From Oscillatoriaceae cyanobacterium Prado104 (lineage in GTDB: Bacteria > Cyanobacteriota > Cyanobacteriia > Cyanobacteriales > Microcoleaceae): a stretch of DNA of 64,000 nucleotides. Each line of letters opens with the position of its first letter. Position 1 is the first letter of the stretch. Below the pieces are notes generated by a model that worked only from the letters and a program-made list of their open reading frames with translations, had not been told where the DNA came from and searched no databases. A program made the translations under genes and the position numbers. Of this stretch, positions 44,069 to 52,970 are shown piece after piece. The stretch is taken from the NCBI GenBank assembly GCA_025454405.1, contig JALOON010000001.1:62001-126000 (forward strand), in the 5' to 3' direction.

Positions 44069-45469
44069 TTAGGTTGGAGATTGCCAAAAATCTTGGCTTC
44101 TCTGCTCTTTCCCTTGGGGCATTTTGACAGTAAATGTCGTGCCAACTCCTACTTCACTCTCGACATAAATTTCACCTTGATGGAGATCGAGACATTTTTT
44201 AACCACTGCTAACCCCAATCCTGTGCCGATAATTTCCCTAGCATTCTTGCCTCGGCTGAAGGGGTCATAAAGTTTTTGTTGCTCTTGAATATCTATCCCA
44301 ATGCCTTCGTCTCTAATCTGAAAAGAAACTACATCCACTTCGCAAATCAGCGTGAAATAAACTGTACTTTCTGGAGCCGAATATTTAATCGCGTTGGAAA
44401 GTAGATTGCTGAGAATCGAATACAGCAATTTTTCATCTAGATTTGCGTGGGTGCAACTTCCCTGCTTGATGAATTTGATTGTTCGCTTCGACTCGCTGAA
44501 AACCTGAAAATCCTCTACTAAATTGAGGCAAAATGTTTGCATTTCCACCAAACTTAGATTGCACTCTAGCTTCCCCGCATCTGCTCTTGCTAGGGTGAGA
44601 ACATCGCTGAGCAATTGAGTCATCACTTTGGCTGAAGATTGAATGCGATACAAATTTTTGAGTTTGCCTGGTTCCACCGCTGATTTGAGACTTTCTCCTA
44701 ACAATTGCGCCGAACCTACAATTAAACTGAGGGGAGTCCGAAACTCGTGAGAAACCATCGAGAAAAATTGCAGTTTGAGTTCGCTGAGTTCTTTTTCTTG
44801 AGCTAAGGCTCGCTGAAGGGTTTCTGCTTGTTGGCGTTTGACCATCTGGCGGTAGAGCAAAGCATAAACGCCAAATAAAATCACAAAAGTTAGTAGCGTA
44901 CCCAACGATTCCAGCCACATCCTGAATTGAAAATTAGCTTGCGACTGTTCTACCTGCCTCTCTAACAGCTCTTCTTCTTCGCTCACTAACTCTTGAATCA
45001 GTCGGCGGATTTCATCTTGATTTCGCTTCGTTTGAACGATGAGCGGATCTCGAACAGAGAATTGCGGTGGGGCTTTTTGGTACTGGTCGATCGAACTTTG
45101 AAATAAGTCCAATCTTTGGGAAATTAAAGAGTCTAAATTATCGAGACGCTGGCGCTGGATGGGTGTATCTTCGAGGGGTTGCCTGAGTTTATCTATTCTT
45201 TGTTTGAGGCTTTCAACGGCTTTGTTGTATCGCTCCAGTTCTTCTGGATCGTCGAACAGGATGTAACCCCGCCGCCCAGATTCCGCATCGGTGAGAGTTG
45301 CAGAAATTTCGGTGATGACTTTGAGGACTTGATTGGTTTGTCGGACTTGCTTGGCACTTTCAGCTAACTGAGTTGCATTTTGATAGGAAATTAAGCTAAC
45401 AGCACCCATGAATACAAGTGCTAAACTGAATCCTCCGGTAATCCATTTGCCTTCAAGCGACCATTTCAT
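44069..45469 (-). CDS. Sensor histidine kinase with CHASE3 sensor
   Basis: The 466-residue protein has a helix at 10-28, a CHASE3-type helical extracytoplasmic sensor (about 35-180, with ATLTDAESGRRGYILF as the family signature) and a second helix at about 188-207. The kinase core has H241 in SMVSHEFRTPLSLI, with NLLSNAIKYS, DEGIGIDI and GTGLGLAVVK. It is divergent from the OmpR-type regulator, with only 69 bp between starts, so it is the obvious partner. CHASE3 ligands are not established. The short spacer contains AAATCTA heptamers. Confidence 0.94.
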   Translation of the reverse strand: MKWSLEGKWITGGFSLALVFMGAVSLISYQNATQLAESAKQVRQTNQVLKVITEISATLTDAESGRRGYILFDDPEELERYNKAVESLKQRIDKLRQPLEDTPIQRQRLDNLDSLISQRLDLFQSSIDQYQKAPPQFSVRDPLIVQTKRNQDEIRRLIQELVSEEEELLERQVEQSQANFQFRMWLESLGTLLTFVILFGVYALLYRQMVKRQQAETLQRALAQEKELSELKLQFFSMVSHEFRTPLSLIVGSAQLLGESLKSAVEPGKLKNLYRIQSSAKVMTQLLSDVLTLARADAGKLECNLSLVEMQTFCLNLVEDFQVFSESKRTIKFIKQGSCTHANLDEKLLYSILSNLLSNAIKYSAPESTVYFTLICEVDVVSFQIRDEGIGIDIQEQQKLYDPFSRGKNAREIIGTGLGLAVVKKCLDLHQGEIYVESEVGVGTTFTVKMPQGKEQRSQDFWQSPT

Positions 45470-45538
45470 AAGAATGCGAAAAATAATTTAAGATAATTTA
45501 AAAAATCTCAAATTTAAAATCTAAAATCTAACATTGCC

Positions 45539-46216
45539 ATGCGTATTTTAGTTGTTGAGGATGACGTACAGATTGCGGATATGCTGGCGGAGGCGCTAAC
45601 AAATCGTCAGTATGCGATCGATGTGGCGCAGGATGGCGAGATGGCCTGGAATTGGATCGAAACTATGGAATACGATCTTGTGTTGCTAGACATCACGCTG
45701 CCGAAGATGAATGGTTTGCTGTTTTGTCAGAAATTGCGCGATCGCAACTTTTCCATTCCTGTCCTGATGTTAACGGCTCGCGACACCATAGCTGACAAAA
45801 TTATCGGGCTGGATGCGGGAGCCGATGCCTACATGGTAAAACCTTTCGATCTCGAAGAATTGATGGCTCAAATTCGAGCGCTGCTGCGGCGCAAGGGTTC
45901 CACTACCCGTTCTAAACTATCTTGGGGTAATTTATGTCTTGACCCCGATACCTACGAAGTTACGTTTGAACAGAAAATGCTGCACCTCACCCCTAAAGAG
46001 TATGCCCTTTTAGAGTTGCTGGTGAACAACGGTAGGCGCGTGTTGAGCAGACCGGGAATTATTGACCGCTTGTGGTCGATTGATGAATCTCCCACCGAAG
46101 AAGCCGTCAAAACCCACATTAGAACCTTGCGTCAAAAACTCCGCGCCGCAGGCGCTCCTGACGATTTTATCGAAACCGTTCACGGACTGGGCTATCGCAT
46201 GAAGCAGCTAGGGTGA
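45539..46216 (+). CDS. OmpR/PhoB-family response regulator
   Basis: The 225-residue protein has a receiver domain (1-118) with the acidic pocket D8/D9, phospho-acceptor D51 and the conserved Lys in MVKPFD. A winged-helix DNA-binding domain follows (about 130-222, HLTPKEYALLELLVNNGR and VHGLGYRMK). It activates or represses target genes when phosphorylated. The adjacent CHASE3 kinase is the likely phosphodonor; the targets are unknown, but the downstream thioredoxin-fold and P-type ATPase genes are candidates. A hairpin with a T run lies about 235 bp downstream. Confidence 0.95.
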   Translation: MRILVVEDDVQIADMLAEALTNRQYAIDVAQDGEMAWNWIETMEYDLVLLDITLPKMNGLLFCQKLRDRNFSIPVLMLTARDTIADKIIGLDAGADAYMVKPFDLEELMAQIRALLRRKGSTTRSKLSWGNLCLDPDTYEVTFEQKMLHLTPKEYALLELLVNNGRRVLSRPGIIDRLWSIDESPTEEAVKTHIRTLRQKLRAAGAPDDFIETVHGLGYRMKQLG

Positions 46217-46644
46217 ACTACCCGAAATCCCCCCGATTTACACTCGATTTCTTAACTTTTAAATAGTAATTAATATTAAGGAGGTCGAGCTAGCAAATTC
46301 GATTCGCACAACTTAGGCGAGAGTGGTTCCTCAGGTGGGAAGAACTATTAATTTTTCTCACCTCTATCTCCCTCTTCCTTTTGTAAGTGAGAGCGACAGC
46401 TTAGCTGTATTCCCAAAAGCAGAGTCCAAAATTTATTACCAGTTATTGCTTCCCGACCTGTAGTAGCCAAACAGATCGGGATTTTTTTGCCTTTTTACCG
46501 CTGTCCCCCCGAAATCCCCCCGATTTCCTCTCATTTTCTTAACTATTAAGCAGTAAGTTCAAATAAGAGAACCTCCCTCACACTCCTTGAGAATCACGAC
46601 TTGCCAGGGAATGAATTCCCTGGCAATCTCTCAATTTTCCACTT
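46217..46644. other. 428-bp spacer between regulator and thioredoxin-fold gene
   Basis: No gene is visible. It contains the terminator at 46451-46488 and a TTGCCAGGGAATGAATTCCC palindrome at 46612-46636. The CCCCCCGATTT phrase occurs twice (near 46224 and 46506), suggesting a partial direct duplication of the region after the regulator gene. Confidence 0.5.
46451..46488 (+). terminator. Rho-independent terminator after response regulator
   Basis: TCCCGACCTGT pairs with ACAGATCGGGA (one mismatch) around an 8-base loop, followed by seven T. It is about 235 bp after the regulator stop codon, in front of the thioredoxin-fold gene. Confidence 0.65.
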
Positions 46645-46944
46645 ATGAAGACTTCAATTCCGCCTCACCAACAGATATCTATGGAAGTTAACCAAGTAGA
46701 AATTATTGGGGCTAATTGCCAAAAGAATTATCAATTGACTGATAATTTCCGGACTGCGATCGCCCGTTTAAAAATCAAAGCAGAAGTCCGTCAAGTAACA
46801 GACCCCAGGGAAATTGCTAAATGGGGAACTCTCCCCACTCCGGCTGCTGTCGTCAATGGCGAAGTTTTTAGTACGGGTAAAGCGCTCGACTCAGAGCAAA
46901 TTCAAAAATTACTGGTGCGATTCCCCAAGTTATTGATTGCGTAA
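46645..46944 (+). CDS. Thioredoxin-fold protein lacking the CxxC pair
   Basis: The 99-residue protein resembles the small 'redox-active disulfide protein 2'/Thioredoxin_3 family: VEIIGANCQKNYQLTDNFR, then LPTPAAVVNGEVFSTGKA with the cis-proline in TPAAV. The usual CxxC is reduced to C25-Q-K-N28, so a normal dithiol reaction is not possible. The first 12 residues may not belong, since M13 is an alternative start. It lies 62 bp in front of the P-type ATPase gene on the same strand and is probably co-transcribed with it. Confidence 0.82.
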   Translation: MKTSIPPHQQISMEVNQVEIIGANCQKNYQLTDNFRTAIARLKIKAEVRQVTDPREIAKWGTLPTPAAVVNGEVFSTGKALDSEQIQKLLVRFPKLLIA

Positions 46945-47006
46945 TCACCGCCTAATTCCCCTGCTTCATTCTTGGATTTTTGGGACTTAAATTTTGGGAC
47001 TTAAAT

Positions 47007-49802
47007 ATGACACTTACTCAATCACCCAAAGCACTTTTACATCCTTATCTAGAATTGCCAGCAAAAGAAGTTGCACTGCGACTCGACACTGACCTGGAAA
47101 CAGGCTTGAAAGCAACAGCAATTGCCGATCGTCTGGCTTTGTACGGGTTGAACGAACTGGCAGTTAAACCGGGGAAACCCGCTTGGCTGAGGTTTCTGCT
47201 GCAATTCAATCAGGCGCTGCTCTACATTTTGCTAGTTGCGGGTTTAATTAAGGCACTGTTGGGATCTTGGACGAATGCGGCAGTTATTTGGGGCGTGACG
47301 GTAATTAATGCGATTATCGGCTTCGTGCAAGAGTCGAAAGCAGAAGGAGCGATCGCAGCCTTAGCAAAAGCCGTCACGACGGAAGCTACAGTAGTGCGAG
47401 AAGGTCAAAAAATCCGCATTCCTTCCAGAGAATTGGTGCCGGGGGATTTGGTACTGCTGGCTTCCGGCGATAAGGTGCCGGCAGATTTGCGCTTGGTCAA
47501 GGTTCGCAACCTGCAAGTCAACGAATCTGCTTTAACCGGAGAATCCCTCCCAGTAGAAAAGCAAACCCAGCCACTGAGTGGGGATACTCCCCTCGCAGAA
47601 CGGGTAAATATGGCCTATGCGGGCAGTTTTGTCACTTCCGGGCAAGGTAGCGGGATCGTGGTGGCAACGGGAAATGCTACGGAAGTAGGACAAATTTCTC
47701 AATCGATCGAACAGCAGGCGAGTTTGAGTACGCCTCTCACCCGCAAGTTCGCCAAATTTAGCCAAACCTTACTCTACGTTATTTTGTTCCTGGCAGCGGT
47801 AACTTTTGCAGTGGGAATTGGGCAGGGCCGATCTTGGGTGGAGATGTTTGAGGCAGGGGTAGCACTGGCGGTGAGTGCAATTCCCGAAGGATTGCCTGCG
47901 GTAGTAACTGTCACGCTGGCAATGGGAGTGAATCGGATGGCGCGCCGCCATGCGATTATCCGCAAGCTGCCTGCAGTAGAAGCACTGGGCAGCGCTACGG
48001 TAATTTGCTCGGATAAAACCGGCACGCTGACAGAAAATCAGATGACGGTGCAAGCGATTTACGTAGCAGGAGGGCGTTACTCGGTCAGCGGCACGGGATA
48101 CAGTCCAGAAGGAGATTTTTACCAGGATGGGGAACCGATCGATCCTTATACAGTTCCGGCACTAGAGGCCTGTTTAATTGCGGGTTTGCTGTGCAACGAT
48201 GCTCATTTAGAACAAAAAGACGGGCAATGGAAGGTAGTGGGCGATCCGACAGAGGGCGCTTTGATTGCTGCAGCAAGGAAAGCCGGACTCGATGGGTTGC
48301 AACTCGATCGAGCAATGCCCCGACTCGATACGATTCCCTTCGAGTCAGAATTTCAGTACATGGCAACGCTGCATCAATTAGACAGTCAAACATGGGGTGT
48401 CGATCGCAGCGAGTGGGGTGTGTCGTCTTCGCCATTATTCCCTACACCCTATTTCATCTATGTCAAGGGTTCGGTGGAAACGATTTTAAAACGCTGTCGC
48501 CAGATGGTAGATGCCTGCGGAAACTTGACGCCTCTCGATCGGGAATTAATCGCAGCAGAAGTTGAGGGGATGGCAAAACAGGGATTGCGAGTGCTGGCAT
48601 TTGCCGAGAAACCCGTAACGCCAAAAGAAGGATTGCAGATAACATCCCTCAGCCATGAAGATGTGGAAGCAAATCTAATTTTTATCGGATTGCAGGGCAT
48701 GATTGACCCACCCCGCACCGAGGCGATCGCGGCCGTAAATGCCTGTCAATCTGCGGGAATCCAGGTAAAAATGATTACGGGGGACCACATCGCTACCGCC
48801 AGAGCGATCGCGCAACGCATTGGTCTGCAAAAAGACGGTCAAGTCCTGGCATTTTCCGGGCAGGAATTAGAACAAATGGATGGTGGGGAACTGACTCGGG
48901 CAGCCGAAAACGGGGTTGTGTTTGCCAGAGTTTCTCCCGCCCAGAAACTCCGTCTCGTAACGGCGTTGCAGTCCCTGGGTGAAATCACAGCCATGACCGG
49001 AGATGGAGTAAACGATGCCGCAGCACTCAAACAAGCCGATATCGGCATTGCCATGGGTAAGACGGGAACCGATGTGGCGAAAGAAGCTGCCGATATGCTG
49101 CTGACGGATGATAATTTTGCTTCGATCGAAGCGGCTGTAGAAGAGGGACGGACGGTTTATCAGAACTTGCGAAAAGCGATCGCTTTCATTCTCCCCGTTA
49201 ATGGTGGCGAATCGATGACGATTCTAATTAGCGCTTTGCTGGCAAGAGATTTGCCGATTCTAGCGCTGCAAGTTTTGTGGCTGAATATGGTCAACTCGGT
49301 GACGATGACGGTTCCCTTAGCCTTTGAACCCAAATCAGATCGCGTGATGCAGCGACCCCCGCGCAATCCGCGCGAACCGTTGCTTTCGGGCAAACTGTTC
49401 CACAGAATTTTAGCGGTTTCGGCTTTCAACTGGATTCTGATCTTTGGCATTTTTGAATGGGCGCGACAAGCTTTTGGGGATGTTGCTGTGGCGCGGACAA
49501 TGGCAATACAGGCTTTAATTGCCGGACGAGTGATTTATCTGTTGAGCATCAGCCAGTTGGGTGCGGCGTTTGTGGCAAAACTTAGGGGTAAGGCGGCGTT
49601 GGTTAAAGAAGGGGGCGCGATCGCGATTGGCATACTTTGTACCATTTTCCTGCAAATTCTCTTCAGTCAGTGGGGTGCAATGAATGTCTTATTTGATACA
49701 GCACCGCTGACTTTCAACCAGTTCCTCATTTGCCTAATTCCCGTACTGCCGATGATGGTGCTGGCGGCATTTATCAACCGCCTCGATCCTGCCAATTCCT
49801 AG
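47007..49802 (+). CDS. P2-type cation-transporting ATPase
   Basis: This membrane pump has 931 residues when started at the ATG 47007 (an in-frame TTG lies nine codons earlier). All hallmarks are present: TGES in the actuator domain, PEGLP in helix four, the phosphorylation site DKTGT with D336, MITGDH and GDGVND. The PEGLP motif and overall layout place it among the P2 Ca/Na/K-type ATPases rather than the heavy-metal P1B pumps, and no N-terminal metal-binding domain is present. The transported ion cannot be told with certainty. It follows the thioredoxin-fold gene and is near a two-component system. Confidence 0.95.
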   Translation: MTLTQSPKALLHPYLELPAKEVALRLDTDLETGLKATAIADRLALYGLNELAVKPGKPAWLRFLLQFNQALLYILLVAGLIKALLGSWTNAAVIWGVTVINAIIGFVQESKAEGAIAALAKAVTTEATVVREGQKIRIPSRELVPGDLVLLASGDKVPADLRLVKVRNLQVNESALTGESLPVEKQTQPLSGDTPLAERVNMAYAGSFVTSGQGSGIVVATGNATEVGQISQSIEQQASLSTPLTRKFAKFSQTLLYVILFLAAVTFAVGIGQGRSWVEMFEAGVALAVSAIPEGLPAVVTVTLAMGVNRMARRHAIIRKLPAVEALGSATVICSDKTGTLTENQMTVQAIYVAGGRYSVSGTGYSPEGDFYQDGEPIDPYTVPALEACLIAGLLCNDAHLEQKDGQWKVVGDPTEGALIAAARKAGLDGLQLDRAMPRLDTIPFESEFQYMATLHQLDSQTWGVDRSEWGVSSSPLFPTPYFIYVKGSVETILKRCRQMVDACGNLTPLDRELIAAEVEGMAKQGLRVLAFAEKPVTPKEGLQITSLSHEDVEANLIFIGLQGMIDPPRTEAIAAVNACQSAGIQVKMITGDHIATARAIAQRIGLQKDGQVLAFSGQELEQMDGGELTRAAENGVVFARVSPAQKLRLVTALQSLGEITAMTGDGVNDAAALKQADIGIAMGKTGTDVAKEAADMLLTDDNFASIEAAVEEGRTVYQNLRKAIAFILPVNGGESMTILISALLARDLPILALQVLWLNMVNSVTMTVPLAFEPKSDRVMQRPPRNPREPLLSGKLFHRILAVSAFNWILIFGIFEWARQAFGDVAVARTMAIQALIAGRVIYLLSISQLGAAFVAKLRGKAALVKEGGAIAIGILCTIFLQILFSQWGAMNVLFDTAPLTFNQFLICLIPVLPMMVLAAFINRLDPANS

Positions 49803-50238
49803 ACCGCCAATTCAGTAAATTTGATTGACAAAAAGCGCTCTTTTTGGTACTTGGAAATTCTACCGATCGACACGGGTTGCCGCTGTCGGCTCGATCGGTA
49901 CGCGAGCGCCAACGTGAAAGATCGTCGAGTAATAACGGGGGTTAGAAACCCGGATTTGGTATGAGTTCTGCTTTCAGATGCCACCTGCACGCTCCATGTT
50001 CGTTTGATTGTAAATATTATTAATAATCGATCGGGAAAGTATTTCAGCCTATCAAAAAGTGTCAAGTTTAGTAAAGAAACACTTGGCAAGGGATCGCTCT
50101 GTGTTAACTTAAAAAACATGAAGGGCAAAACCAAGCAACAAAAAACTTGGCTCAACAAATAGGAATTAGAGTGTTTGTCCTTATCGGCTCTAGTTCGCAG
50201 GCAACGCCTGAACCGCGCAGCGTATTGGTAAAGAAGAG

Positions 50239-50267
50239 TTGACAATGCGATCGAAATTAGTTAATTA
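50239..50267 (+). promoter_or_regulatory. Putative promoter of candidate small RNA
   Basis: A perfect -35 hexamer TTGACA is at 50239-50244, with a weak -10-like TAATTA 17 bases later. It would start transcription near 50273, directly before the structured region. Confidence 0.4.
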
Positions 50268-50272
50268 ACTGG

Positions 50273-50500
50273 AATCTCTTGCGAGTGAAGGTGATTAATT
50301 GGAAGTTGCGATCCGACAGTCAAACACAGAAGTCTGAATAGGCTCCGCCGATACCTAGCTCCGAACAGAAAAGTTGCAAAAAAGTCCACCTTTAGTTGTA
50401 GTTAGCTCAAATCAGCTTAGCTAAAACCTACTTGAACCCAATTAATTTACAAACCTTTGAGGGTCTAGCAGCCATTCTGCGAGACCCTTAAATTTTGTTA
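50273..50500 (+). ncRNA. Candidate structured small RNA (6S-like in size)
   Basis: The segment follows a TTGACA promoter and ends in a terminator-like hairpin. A closing stem is made of AAGG plus ATTAATTGG (50288-50302) and CCAATTAAT plus CCTT (50438-50457). Inside, TTAGCT pairs with AGCTAA near 50402-50424. The terminal hairpin GGGTCT-AGCAG with CTGC-AGACCC (50461-50487) is followed by a T-rich stretch. The length of about 220 bases and the single closing stem recall 6S RNA, but I cannot confirm this without a covariance search. It has no neighbouring gene on its strand for which it could be a leader. Confidence 0.4.
50461..50498 (+). terminator. Terminator-like hairpin of candidate small RNA
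   Basis: GGGTCT-AGCAG and CTGC-AGACCC form an 8-10 bp stem with a short loop, followed by TTAAATTTTGTTAT. The T run is imperfect. Confidence 0.5.
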
Positions 50501-50519
50501 TAGCAGAAGTAGGGAGAGG

Positions 50520-50757
50520 TGGAGAGGGGAAGTTCTGAGTTTTGAGTTTTAAGTTTTAAGTTTTGAGTGCGTGAATTTTGAACTGTCTTTAACTCACAAC
50601 TCAAAACTCAAAAGAACTGTCTTTAACTCACAACTCACGCACTCACGCATTCACAACTCAAAAGAACTGTCTTTAACTCACAACTCAAAACTCAAAACTC
50701 AAAACTCAAAAGACCTGTCTTTAACTCACAACTCAAAATTCAAAACTCAAAACTCCT
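50520..50757. repeat. TTTTGAG/CTCAAAA heptamer array with AACTGTCTTTAACTCAC spacers
   Basis: A short TTTTGAG block is followed by four blocks of CTCAAAA units, each introduced by AACTGTCTTTAACTCACAAC. Arms of opposite direction can pair. The same compound unit, in inverse orientation, is at 54060-54260 and 54551-54765. Confidence 0.85.
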
Positions 50758-50774
50758 TCAACTCTTCCTTTTTC

Positions 50775-52718
50775 TTATTTCCTCTCTTCAATTCGGGCAT
50801 TTAAACCGCTATCGGATAGCCTTTGGAGCAATTCTTCAGCTTCTTGACGGTCTTTAAAAGCTCCGGCTTGCATCGCAGTTCGCCCGCCGATAAAAGTACG
50901 AAAAGCATCGGGAACGATCGCTCTTAGCTTGGCTAAATCTACAGCACCGTTCGGATCGACTATTACCTGATAGGGATAATTTAAAGCGATCGATCTATCG
51001 AACGACGGCGAATTATCCCCATCATCCGACACAGAATTACCCCCCAAACCTGCAGGTACATAACCGCCCCGGCCCAGCGGAATTCTCGAACTCGGAACTG
51101 GCAACAATCCCTCGGAAACCACAGGAGTCGAACTGTCAAAATTGGGCTCAAAATTGGGTTCAAAATTAGGTCGATCGGGAATTGCTGAAACAGGCGGACG
51201 AAACTCCGGCACTGGCACCGGAATCGCGATCGACCCAACAGCCGACTCCGGATTCGCACTCCTGGGAGGAGTCAAAGGCCTCACGCTGCCCAATGTTGGT
51301 AAGTTTTGACCCGAACGCCCTGAAACAGGGGGTGGTACAACCACCGGGACGCTGGAAGTTCTGGGAGTTAACCGCCCTGGAGTGTAGACAGGCAGAGCAT
51401 TTACGGGGTCCGGGCGGCTGGCACGATCGGTCGATAGCTGTGCAGCACTTCCTCCCATTGAGGGCGCGGGGCTAAAAGTTCCCGCAACATCAACCCTGCC
51501 CGCCGTGCGGTCGATCGCCAATTGATTGCCGTAAGCTGGAATAACTTGACCTTTGGCAGCATTGTTTACATCGTGGTGGCCGTTGTTGCGAATTACATTG
51601 CCCCCCGGTGCGGTTGCCGTTCCCAAATCCGGGAGAGATTGGGCGATCGCCACAATTCCATCCCGTTGGTTCTTTTCTATATAATTGTTGCGCAGCACCG
51701 GTCTAGCCTCAGCTTGCACCACCACGCCATCCTTATTGCGAGTAATCTGGTTGCCGACAAGCATGGGCGAAGCTTGCTGCGCCACATTCACCCCAAATCC
51801 CGTGTTTTCAAACACGTTGTCGCGCACGAACGGCTCGGAACGGTTAAAAATCGTGATGCCGTTGGCTCCATTTTTCGAGAACAAATTCCCGCTAATCGCC
51901 GGCCTGGAAGTACCTACAACCGAAATTCCATCGTGAGTGTTGCCGGAAAAAGTATTGTTAACTACAGTCGGAGAACTCGATTCGATCCACAAACCGTAAC
52001 CGCGATCGTTCGGATTCGTCACCGTCACTCCGCTGAGTCCCGCCCCGTCAGCCCCTAAAATCGCAATATTTTGACCCGCCCAAGTGGGGCTGAGAAAATA
52101 GCCCCCACCTTTAATCACGATGTTTTGACCGCGAGTGTTGGGATTTCCCTGAACCGTCACCCCAGATTTCAACATCAGGGGAAATTGTTCTCCGGTTTGA
52201 GCGCTGTAAGTACCGGGTGCTAGCAAAATCGCCGTATTTGGAGGTGCCACACTCAAGGCGTAGGTGAGGGTTTTGAAAGGGGCTCGATCGCTCCCGTTAC
52301 CCCCCGAATCGCTGCCGCCGGAGGAACTGACGTACAGGATGTTGAGTTCGCTGGTCTGTGCTTGGGCGATCGATTCCGCTTCTGGAGACTCGACGGCACT
52401 AACTGACATGGGTCTCACCCCCAAACCTGCAGCGGCAAATACCAAAATCAGGGAATACCAGCAACTGCGATCGAGCCAACTATTTCCTGTAAGTTTGGTT
52501 TGTTGCGAAGGCGCGCCGACAGACAAAGGCTGCTGGTTGTTCGCTGCTGTAGGGTGTTTCGTCCCCTCAGTTTTGTGAGGGCGATTTAAGTTGAATTTCA
52601 CTGACTTATTGGGGTTTTTCTCCCTCAATCTTTGGCATGCTTCTGCTAACCTCACGGCTGTCCTCCGAAGTGTGGTGTGCAGCTTAACGATTCCACTCGA
52701 ATTTAAGTATCGATCCAT
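50775..52718 (-). CDS. DUF1565 right-handed beta-helix protein with SPOR domain
   Basis: The 647-residue protein (ATG at 52718; a TTG 12 codons earlier is less likely) has a polar N-terminus of about 75 residues, a hydrophobic segment near 85-105 and a DUF1565/parallel beta-helix region at about 125-390. That region is rich in turns such as VVNNTFSGN, ISGNLFSKN and LRNNYIEKN. A Pro/Ser-rich linker follows (about 420-570), and a C-terminal SPOR-like domain (QAGAFKDRQEAEELLQRL and DSGLNARIEE). SPOR domains bind denuded peptidoglycan at division sites. The beta-helix may bind or process polysaccharides. It is a single gene bordered by a heptamer array. Confidence 0.88.
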   Translation of the reverse strand: MDRYLNSSGIVKLHTTLRRTAVRLAEACQRLREKNPNKSVKFNLNRPHKTEGTKHPTAANNQQPLSVGAPSQQTKLTGNSWLDRSCWYSLILVFAAAGLGVRPMSVSAVESPEAESIAQAQTSELNILYVSSSGGSDSGGNGSDRAPFKTLTYALSVAPPNTAILLAPGTYSAQTGEQFPLMLKSGVTVQGNPNTRGQNIVIKGGGYFLSPTWAGQNIAILGADGAGLSGVTVTNPNDRGYGLWIESSSPTVVNNTFSGNTHDGISVVGTSRPAISGNLFSKNGANGITIFNRSEPFVRDNVFENTGFGVNVAQQASPMLVGNQITRNKDGVVVQAEARPVLRNNYIEKNQRDGIVAIAQSLPDLGTATAPGGNVIRNNGHHDVNNAAKGQVIPAYGNQLAIDRTAGRVDVAGTFSPAPSMGGSAAQLSTDRASRPDPVNALPVYTPGRLTPRTSSVPVVVPPPVSGRSGQNLPTLGSVRPLTPPRSANPESAVGSIAIPVPVPEFRPPVSAIPDRPNFEPNFEPNFDSSTPVVSEGLLPVPSSRIPLGRGGYVPAGLGGNSVSDDGDNSPSFDRSIALNYPYQVIVDPNGAVDLAKLRAIVPDAFRTFIGGRTAMQAGAFKDRQEAEELLQRLSDSGLNARIEERK

Positions 52719-52970
52719 TATGCTGTGTTTTTGCGAAATTACAAATACCTGCAAAATTTATGATTTTGTTTGCTGCCACGATCGGGACGATCGCGCGAGC
52801 GCAATCTTGCCTGCGCGTTCAAAATGGCAACCAGGCTGCTAAAATCGATCGCGGCTAAGGAGGTATTGGCTGTCGGACTGGAAAACGGCTAGCTTAAGAA
52901 CGACAAACTTACTGTTTTGCCTGAGATTGCCACCTACAGAAATTTTGAGAGAGCCTTTTGGAGAAGATTG

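Larger units (their letters stand above)
49803..50774. other. 972-bp convergent spacer with RNA gene candidate and repeat array
   Basis: Between the P-type ATPase (plus) and the beta-helix protein (minus) lie a short hairpin CAAAAAGCGCTCTTTTTG (49830-49847), a candidate small RNA (50273-50500) and a TTTTGAG/CTCAAAA array (50520-50757). The frame on the minus strand at 49799-50245 has no recognisable protein features and I treat it as non-coding. Confidence 0.55.

Noticed and set aside
44433-44918. 161-codon minus-strand frame inside the CHASE3 kinase
   Set aside because: It is a second frame of the kinase gene without family features.
49799-50245. Minus-strand open frame of 148 codons after the P-type ATPase
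   Set aside because: No domain, no ribosome-binding site and a composition unlike coding regions here; the region contains hairpins and promoter-like DNA instead.
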